Part shown: positions 59,301-64,000 of the stretch, one piece after another
Numbering within the stretch: the stretch's first letter is position 1
Layout: every line of letters starts with the position of its first letter
Assembly (NCBI RefSeq): GCF_943913405.1
Contig: NZ_CALTYA010000005.1
Location: 1 to 64,000, forward strand
Direction: 5' to 3'
Source of the DNA: an uncultured Flavobacterium sp.
GTDB lineage: Bacteria > Bacteroidota > Bacteroidia > Flavobacteriales > Flavobacteriaceae
Length of the DNA: 64,000 nt
The notes under the pieces: model-generated
Databases searched by the model: none
What the model was told of the DNA's origin: nothing
Seen by the model: only the letters and a program-made list of their open reading frames with translations
Made by a program: the position numbers and the translations under genes

Positions 59301-61462
59301 ATTTTCCGTTTTTGAATGCTGTTTTAGAAAATATTCGGGAAACTTTTCTTGACGTAGAATTAAAACGTGGCGACACGAATACTAGTGTTACCAAATTTGT
59401 TCAGAATTTCCAGAAAATTTATGGCATAAAACGCTTTGCCGAAATCATCGCCGGACTAGGAAAAGGCAATTTATACAAAGGTTATATTTATTCATGGAAC
59501 AGTTCAGAATTGAGCAAGCAACAGCTTTTCAGCGTTTTGATCAAAAGGTGTTTTCCACGACCTGAAGAAACTCAGGAGGAATTCAATGCTTTGATCAAGA
59601 AAGAAAAAATCACCGAATTGCGACTGATTCAAGTGGCCATTTATGCACCGCAATGGCAAAGTTTTATCAGCAATTATTTAGGATGGAAAGGATTGGATTC
59701 TGCCATTTGGTGGATGCATGCACATACAAAAACTTCAGGCTATCAAGACCAAAACTCAGAATTAGAAAGTGAAGTTGCAAAATATTCTGCCGTGGATTTA
59801 CAAGATTTTAAAGACGGCGCGGTTGACAAAGTGTGGTTTGAAAAAGCCTATAAAGAATTAGGGAAAGCCAAGTGGGAACTGCTTTATGATTCGGCAAAAT
59901 ATGTTTCTGATGGAAACGGGCATCGCCGTGCGAGATTATATGCAGACACAATTTTAGGCGATTTGAAAATCCGTGAAGTGACCGCCAAAGTAAAAGACAA
60001 GCGCGACCAAGATTATCTTCGCGTGTATGGTTTGGTGCCGTTAAGCAAGGCCAATCCTGAAAAAGACGTGCTTTCGCGCTATGAATATATCCAGCAATTC
60101 AAGAAAGAAAGCCGTGAATTTGGATCTATGAAACAAGCGAGCGAAGCTTTGGCAATTCGTGTGGCTTTAGAAAATCTAGCCCGAAATGCTGGTTATCCTG
60201 ACCCGATTCGCTTGACTTGGGCAATGGAAACCAAGCAGGTTCAGAATATTTTATCAAAAGAAACGCAGGCAGAAATTGAAGGAATTACGGTTGGGCTAAT
60301 TATAGATGAGGAAGGAAAAGCCGAATTGGTAACTTTTAAAGACGACAAACAGCTGAAGGCAATTCCTGCAAAAATTAAAAAGCACGCCTTGGTTTTAGAA
60401 CTAACGCAACATCGCAAAACGCTTAGGGAACAGTTTAACCGCTCAAGAAAAGGCTTGGAAGAAGCGATGATTCGTGGCGATGAATTTTTATTTTCTGAAA
60501 TAGAAAATCTTTTTGAACATCCGGTAATTTCAAAACATTTAGAAAAGCTGGTGTTTATTTCTGACGAAAAGAGTGTCGGTTTTTATGAAAAGGGAAAACT
60601 GATTACCGTTTTTGGAGAGGAAATTCCTTTGACAGAAAAAAATACGTTGCGTATTGCACATTGCGTTGATTTGCACGAGCAAAAAGTTTGGACAGAATTT
60701 CAAAGCTATTGTTTTGACCAAAAACTAAAACAGCCATTCAAGCAGATTTTCAGGGAATTATATATTCCTACACCAGATGAATTACAAGAAAAATCAATTT
60801 CAAGACGTTATGCCGGACATCAAGTACAGCCAAGACAAACGCTGGCCTTGCTGAAAACGCGCGGTTGGAAAGTCGATTATGAAGAAGGATTGCAGAAAGG
60901 TTTTCACAAAGAAGGTTTTCAAGTAAAGCTTTATGCCATGGCAGATTGGTTTTCTCCAGCCGATGTTGAAAGTCCGACTTTAGAAACCATTGAATTTCAT
61001 TCTTTAAAAGATTATAAAAATATTGCTTTTGCAGACATAAATCCGAGAATCTTTTCTGAAGTGATGCGCGATGTCGATTTGATAGTAAGCGTGGCCCACG
61101 TGGGCGGAGTCGATCCAGAAGCAAGCCATTCATCTATTGAAATGCGAGCTGTTTTATTGAGGGAAACTGCACGATTGTTCAAATTAAATAATGTAGAAAT
61201 TTCAGGAAGTCATGCTAAAATCAAAGGAAAAATGGCCAATTACAGCGTTCATTTAGGAAGCGCTGTCGTGCATCAAATCCCTGGAAAATATTTATCGATT
61301 CTGCCTATCCATTCGCAACATCGAGGCAGATTGTTCTTGCCTTTTGCCGATGAAGATCCAAAATCTGCCGAAGTTATTTCAAAAGTTCTGTTATTATCCA
61401 AAGACGATGAAATTCAAGACCCGACTATTTTGAGCCAGATTGATAGAAAAATCGGAACATAA
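56399..61462 (+). CDS. Giant DUF4132-domain protein with HEAT-like repeats
   Basis: Cytosolic protein of 1687 residues. The first two thirds are helical, HEAT-like repeats (for example RNIIKALLNSEKKESWQLVEKL and GSIEKKSLALKFAREIGHP, both split by turns). The DUF4132 core lies at about 1280-1450 (LVLELTQHRKTLREQFNRSRKGLEEAM), and the C-terminal part carries VAHVGGVDPEASHSSIEMR and YSVHLGSAVVHQIPGKYLSI. It resembles the family of YehI/MolR in E. coli, which pairs with MoxR/VWA proteins, but no such genes are adjacent here. No membrane segments. Function unknown. Confidence 0.85.
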   Translation: MIAEILKNKKIEDPFKKFKKELEENKEASILTKLLRTQKFKKEVAEFGLELLRKNDNYYDYITLGSKQATKFEALLIDNIWENPNYYSLLVYFFGDEKAKYVKKAWDAMPHKMYQSGYARRSFRAPENKKFIHLNQLNFLRSALQFPSTYNYGEGGTTYYNLTIEEQIRFDTEITNSTYQHLLWSMAIDSGDDKIFQLFEDIIFNNDEIGKVTRNIIKALLNSEKKESWQLVEKLLLSAQRQEGLRQTILEALDETSIGALKYMIDVIIENKLTRFSSVVRSIDTWTGLGWDSEKETTVRAILSFAQQFLNNPETIKDGIESKNNNEVYMALWSQGVLDIEKTAPFLHQLLDKGSIEKKSLALKFAREIGHPYIEMPLYFKALDDENLQVLAFALPGLEALLSANVNSKFYIDNADYPDFFEKIYNLTQKIDFKEKVFEGKVFSWLNTKFDRNSLYQSLIYLAGDHKEKLETILNHFEEFSINLRETITRTVLKDFYCYSFSYGGNNKENQIPTDSQRQFALRILKDRGESILASAVNVLSKFELTESELGTFQDLLKRKNSTLRKNLLSLILKQNDKAVAPFIENTIENGDIEQRSASLELMLQLQKNKRLENKITDWTASYKEKKKISEREEKLLEQLEPSKDKKNLSAENGYTLYNPKMISSYEIPKIETDSVYSKLTKSDKYGFSKPVASIKKDLEKLHEIFTKHSDYEYEYENYNNTAEKVLLGNDFYQIKRNTEKFTDLELFQNYPLYEIWDQWFIESKLTASDLYLLTMVENCDRKIFREFLEDYIFYYKDSIPNPNKKHYYSWNNPILNILNALENKYKFEEKNEFLIDATAKLYSKIPSKILEFKQKEDKNYYYNRSDGDGWQSTSFFDIFLTKIELNKLSENQIKRVWNLYRWRQFNGLKENIPFSMPPLYLYAKAFQHQFISEDELYEGVLEPDRISILTGEKKHYQHYGSESLTKDFPFLNAVLENIRETFLDVELKRGDTNTSVTKFVQNFQKIYGIKRFAEIIAGLGKGNLYKGYIYSWNSSELSKQQLFSVLIKRCFPRPEETQEEFNALIKKEKITELRLIQVAIYAPQWQSFISNYLGWKGLDSAIWWMHAHTKTSGYQDQNSELESEVAKYSAVDLQDFKDGAVDKVWFEKAYKELGKAKWELLYDSAKYVSDGNGHRRARLYADTILGDLKIREVTAKVKDKRDQDYLRVYGLVPLSKANPEKDVLSRYEYIQQFKKESREFGSMKQASEALAIRVALENLARNAGYPDPIRLTWAMETKQVQNILSKETQAEIEGITVGLIIDEEGKAELVTFKDDKQLKAIPAKIKKHALVLELTQHRKTLREQFNRSRKGLEEAMIRGDEFLFSEIENLFEHPVISKHLEKLVFISDEKSVGFYEKGKLITVFGEEIPLTEKNTLRIAHCVDLHEQKVWTEFQSYCFDQKLKQPFKQIFRELYIPTPDELQEKSISRRYAGHQVQPRQTLALLKTRGWKVDYEEGLQKGFHKEGFQVKLYAMADWFSPADVESPTLETIEFHSLKDYKNIAFADINPRIFSEVMRDVDLIVSVAHVGGVDPEASHSSIEMRAVLLRETARLFKLNNVEISGSHAKIKGKMANYSVHLGSAVVHQIPGKYLSILPIHSQHRGRLFLPFADEDPKSAEVISKVLLLSKDDEIQDPTILSQIDRKIGT

Positions 61463-61492
61463 ATAGTTTTAAAAGTCAAAAACTTAAGCATC

Positions 61493-61522
61493 AAAAAGAC
61501 CTTTCGTTGGAAAGGTCTTTTT
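61493..61522. terminator. Bidirectional terminator
   Basis: AAAAAGACCTTTC and GAAAGGTCTTTTT pair perfectly around GTTG, between the DUF4132 gene and the convergent SDR gene. Confidence 0.9.
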
Positions 61523-61531
61523 GTTTTTCTT

Positions 61532-62230
61532 TTAAGGATTTGTAGCCCAAACGGTTGCATCGGTAATAAAACCCACATTATCCATTTCTAACATAGAAAC
61601 AATCGTGTGAGCAATTTCAGAAGGTTTTAATTTTGAATCTACATTTTGTGCTTCGTAGCCTAATTTTGTTCCAAATGGCGTCACGACTTCGCTAGGATTT
61701 ACTTGCATCACACGGATATTATTTTTTCTCAATTCTGCTCTCCAGCATTCAGTCATGGCAGAAACTGCAAATTTACTCGCACAATAAGCTGTTCCGGTTG
61801 CGAAACCTTTTTGTCCTGCAGTCGATGAAATATTGACAATGTTTCCTTCGTTTTGTGGTATGAAATGATTCGCCGCTTCTTTTCCTACCAAAAATACGCC
61901 TTTGACATTTGTCTCCCAAATTCTTGAAAAATCTGCTTCAGAAGTTTCGGTTAATGGAGCCAAATATCCAATTCCTGCGTTGTTTATTAGTACGTTTAAA
62001 CCGCCAAGTTTTTCGTTGGCTTCTTTGAATAAAGCTTTCACCTCATCTTCATTTGAAATATCAGCTTGGAGTCCGATTGCGCCAATTTCTTGCGCAGCCC
62101 TTTCTATTTCTGATTTATTTCTGGAACAGATTACCACTTTTGCCCCTTTGCTTATTAATTGTCTGGCGGTTTCATAACCGATTCCTGTGCTTCCTCCTGT
62201 GATAATTACTTTTGCTGTATTTAGATTCAT
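61532..62230 (-). CDS. Short-chain dehydrogenase/reductase
   Basis: NAD(P)-dependent oxidoreductase of 232 residues. The cofactor motif GGSTGIGYE (about 12-20), NNAGIG near 87-92, catalytic Ser in ISSTAG and YxxxK in TAYCASKFA are all present. This is a classical SDR of the FabG type; substrate unknown. An AraC regulator and an aldo/keto reductase lie upstream on the same strand, suggesting a regulated reductase set. Confidence 0.9.
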   Translation of the reverse strand: MNLNTAKVIITGGSTGIGYETARQLISKGAKVVICSRNKSEIERAAQEIGAIGLQADISNEDEVKALFKEANEKLGGLNVLINNAGIGYLAPLTETSEADFSRIWETNVKGVFLVGKEAANHFIPQNEGNIVNISSTAGQKGFATGTAYCASKFAVSAMTECWRAELRKNNIRVMQVNPSEVVTPFGTKLGYEAQNVDSKLKPSEIAHTIVSMLEMDNVGFITDATVWATNP

Positions 62231-62289
62231 AGTGTTATAGTTTGTGTATTTTACTTTTGGCTATTGCCTAATTTCTCTTGGTTTTTCTC

Positions 62290-63210
62290 TTAATTGAATG
62301 AACTTCTAAAAGCCAATGGTGAAATATTTGTTTTACTTTTAAACAATTTGCTGAACGACTGTGGATATTCAAATCCGAGCTGATAGGCAATTTCGCTGAC
62401 CGAATTATTCGTAGTCGTTAAAATTTCTTTTGCTTTTTCAATTAACTTATTATGAATGTGTTGCTGTGCATTTTGACCAGTAAGATTTCGCAACATATCG
62501 CTTAGATAATTCGGAGAAATATTCAATTGTTCGGCTAAATAATGAACGCTTGGCAATCCGAATTGTGCGACTTTTTCACCGTTGAAATAATCGCCGAGAA
62601 TTTCTTCCATCTTTAGCAACAGATCATTGCTGGCATTTTTTCTCGTAATAAACTGGCGGTTGTAAAATCGGTTGCAGTAATTCAATAGCAATTCTGACTG
62701 CGAAACAATCACGTCTTGACTGAAAGAATCAATTATCGAACAATATTCATGCTCAATATCTTTCATGATTCCGGTAATCATCGCCTCTTCTTTCTCAGAA
62801 AGATGCAAGGCTTCGTTAGTCGCATATGAGAAATATCCAAAGTTCTTGATGTTTTTTCCTAGCGGATAATTTCGAATAAAATCAGGATGCAGAATCAGCC
62901 AATAACCGTTCAACGCAATATCCTCTTCAACAATCGCAGAAATCACTTGCCCTGGCGAAAAAAAGGTCATCGTTCCTTCATCAAAATCATAATAACTTTG
63001 GCCATATCTCATCGTTCCTTTAAAATTCTTTTTGATGCAAATCGAATAAAAGTTATAAACTACGCTTTTAAATCGGTCGTCAAAATGACATTTTATATTT
63101 TCCATATTGACCACGCTGACCAATGGATGCTCTGGTTTTGGCAATTCAAGAACACGATGCAAATCAGATATCGATTCAAAAACATAAGGCTGGATTGTTG
63201 CTTTTTTCAT
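62290..63210 (-). CDS. AraC-family transcriptional regulator
   Basis: Regulator of 306 residues. A cupin-like sensor domain (about 1-180; VVNMENIKCHFDDRF, TMTFFSPGQVI) is followed by a C-terminal double helix-turn-helix (about 210-306; LAEQLNISPNYLSDMLRN and ISEIAYQLGFEYPQSFSKLFK, with SVSEIAYQ in the actual sequence). It probably controls the flanking SDR and aldo/keto reductase genes; the ligand is unknown. Confidence 0.9.
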   Translation of the reverse strand: MKKATIQPYVFESISDLHRVLELPKPEHPLVSVVNMENIKCHFDDRFKSVVYNFYSICIKKNFKGTMRYGQSYYDFDEGTMTFFSPGQVISAIVEEDIALNGYWLILHPDFIRNYPLGKNIKNFGYFSYATNEALHLSEKEEAMITGIMKDIEHEYCSIIDSFSQDVIVSQSELLLNYCNRFYNRQFITRKNASNDLLLKMEEILGDYFNGEKVAQFGLPSVHYLAEQLNISPNYLSDMLRNLTGQNAQQHIHNKLIEKAKEILTTTNNSVSEIAYQLGFEYPQSFSKLFKSKTNISPLAFRSSFN

Positions 63211-63279
63211 AATTGTAGCGTTTTATAAAAAAGAAAAGCTATCCGTAAAGATAACTTTTTCCTTTTTAGAAATTTGATA

Positions 63280-64000
63280 TTATTGGTCGATTGTCTGCAT
63301 ACTTATTGCATCATATCGGTCGCCTGTTGAAGTTCCCAAAGGAACAATATTATCTAGTGTTTCTAATTCTTCACCGGTTAATTGAATGTTTGCGGCTGCA
63401 ATATTTTCCTCTACATATTTCACTCTTTTTGTTCCAGGAATTGGTAAAAATCCTTTTGAAGCCACCCAAGCAATAGCCAATTGTGAAGCTGTGATATTTT
63501 TTGCGACAGCTAATTTTTCAATTTCCTTGAGTAAATCTATATTCTTATAAAAATTTTCTTCCTGAAAACGAGGAATTGATCTTCTGAAATCATCGGCTGC
63601 AAAATCATCTGGAGATTTGATTTCTCCGTTAAAAAATCCTCTTGATAATGGAGAATATGCTACAAATCCAATACCTAATTCTTCCAACGTTTTTAAAATT
63701 CCAGCTTCTTCGACTGTTCTTTCAAATAATGAATATTCGGTTTGAACAGCTGTCAGCGGATGAATTTTGTGTGCTCTTTTTATGGTATTTGAAGAAACCT
63801 CTGAAAGTCCGATATAACCCACTTTTCCTTCTTTTACTAGATCTGCCATAGCGCCAACGGTTTCTTCAATTGGCGTATCTGGATCTAAACGGTGCAGATA
63901 ATACAAATCAATATAATCTGTTCCCAGATTTTTTAAAGAGCGTTCTACTGCTTTTTTTACGTAGTCTTTCTTTCCGTTAAACTTCCAAGTTAATTGCTCA
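63280..64000 (-). CDS. Aldo/keto reductase, N-terminus beyond the window
   Basis: Partial NADPH-dependent reductase; 240 residues visible, the 5' end lies right of 64000. The frame continues without a stop to the window edge (KKDYVKKAVERSLKNLGTDYIDLYYLHRLD), so a TTG at 63906 is not the true start. It contains GKVGYIGLSEVSS, AVQTEYSLFERTVE and the C-terminal cofactor segment PIPGTKRVKYVEENIAA, typical of the AKR13/YakC group. The catalytic Asp/Tyr part is off-window. Next to an AraC regulator. Confidence 0.93.
   Translation of the reverse strand, partial: EQLTWKFNGKKDYVKKAVERSLKNLGTDYIDLYYLHRLDPDTPIEETVGAMADLVKEGKVGYIGLSEVSSNTIKRAHKIHPLTAVQTEYSLFERTVEEAGILKTLEELGIGFVAYSPLSRGFFNGEIKSPDDFAADDFRRSIPRFQEENFYKNIDLLKEIEKLAVAKNITASQLAIAWVASKGFLPIPGTKRVKYVEENIAAANIQLTGEELETLDNIVPLGTSTGDRYDAISMQTIDQ

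Noticed and set aside
63280..63906. Aldo/keto reductase starting at the TTG at 63906
   Set aside because: The frame stays open with conserved sequence to the window edge, so the real start lies beyond 64000.
1..64000. Prophage, integrase or transposon in the window
   Set aside because: No integrase, transposase, capsid or terminase frame was seen, and gene content is mostly chromosomal housekeeping.

Overview
The window is low-GC DNA from a Bacteroidota, most likely Flavobacterium or a close relative. The evidence is many type IX secretion (T9SS) C-terminal sorting domains, Bacteroidota-type promoters (TAnnTTTG, sometimes with an upstream TTTG), lipoproteins with Cys-Lys/Ser-Asp after the lipobox, DUF4252 and DUF5074 proteins, and a flavobacterial crtI-crtB-crtZ carotenoid block. 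All names rest on reading the sequence and on remembered families; no search was run.

Layout. 1-3000: a type II-C cas9 on the minus strand that stops after 933 codons, before any RuvC-III motif, with a divergent tracrRNA on the plus strand. No cas1, cas2 or CRISPR array lies inside the window; they would be to the left. 3053-8100: a small eRF1-like protein, split transketolase, an FKBP-like lipoprotein, an S4 RNA-binding protein, a phosphoribosyltransferase and shikimate kinase. 8170-8640: two identical tRNA-Lys genes, tRNA-Leu(GAG) and an inverted fragment of a tRNA-Leu 3' end. 8786-12524: a CarH-like MerR regulator and crtI-crtB-crtZ. 12586-15144: ECF sigma factor, small anti-sigma-like protein and three DUF4252 proteins. 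16800-25618: a vitamin B12 locus. A cobalamin riboswitch controls btuB, two BtuG-like beta-propellers (one lipidated, one T9SS-sorted) and a further T9SS surface protein; btuF-btuC-btuD are divergent.

25667-33362: housekeeping and small secreted genes (trmL, pseudouridine synthase, YceI, rmuC, thioesterase) and a GEVED T9SS protein. 33478-40783: a c-type cytochrome-like lipoprotein and three tandem FG-GAP/ASPIC T9SS paralogues. 40991-55827: LOG, carB without its allosteric domain, rpmH, lytic transglycosylase, an orphan PD-(D/E)XK protein, pirin, mtaB, a peptide-binding lipoprotein and an esterase. 55948-61462: an unknown 144-residue protein followed by a 1687-residue DUF4132 protein. 61532-64000: SDR, AraC regulator and an aldo/keto reductase cut by the window edge.

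Two loci are most coherent. The B12 locus describes capture at the cell surface (BtuG-like propellers), outer-membrane passage (BtuB) and inner-membrane import (BtuFCD). The cas9/tracrRNA locus has a readable guide-RNA module but an apparently interrupted nuclease. The intergenic spaces also carry an unusual number of long, near-perfect inverted repeats built from short tandem words; these are reported separately.
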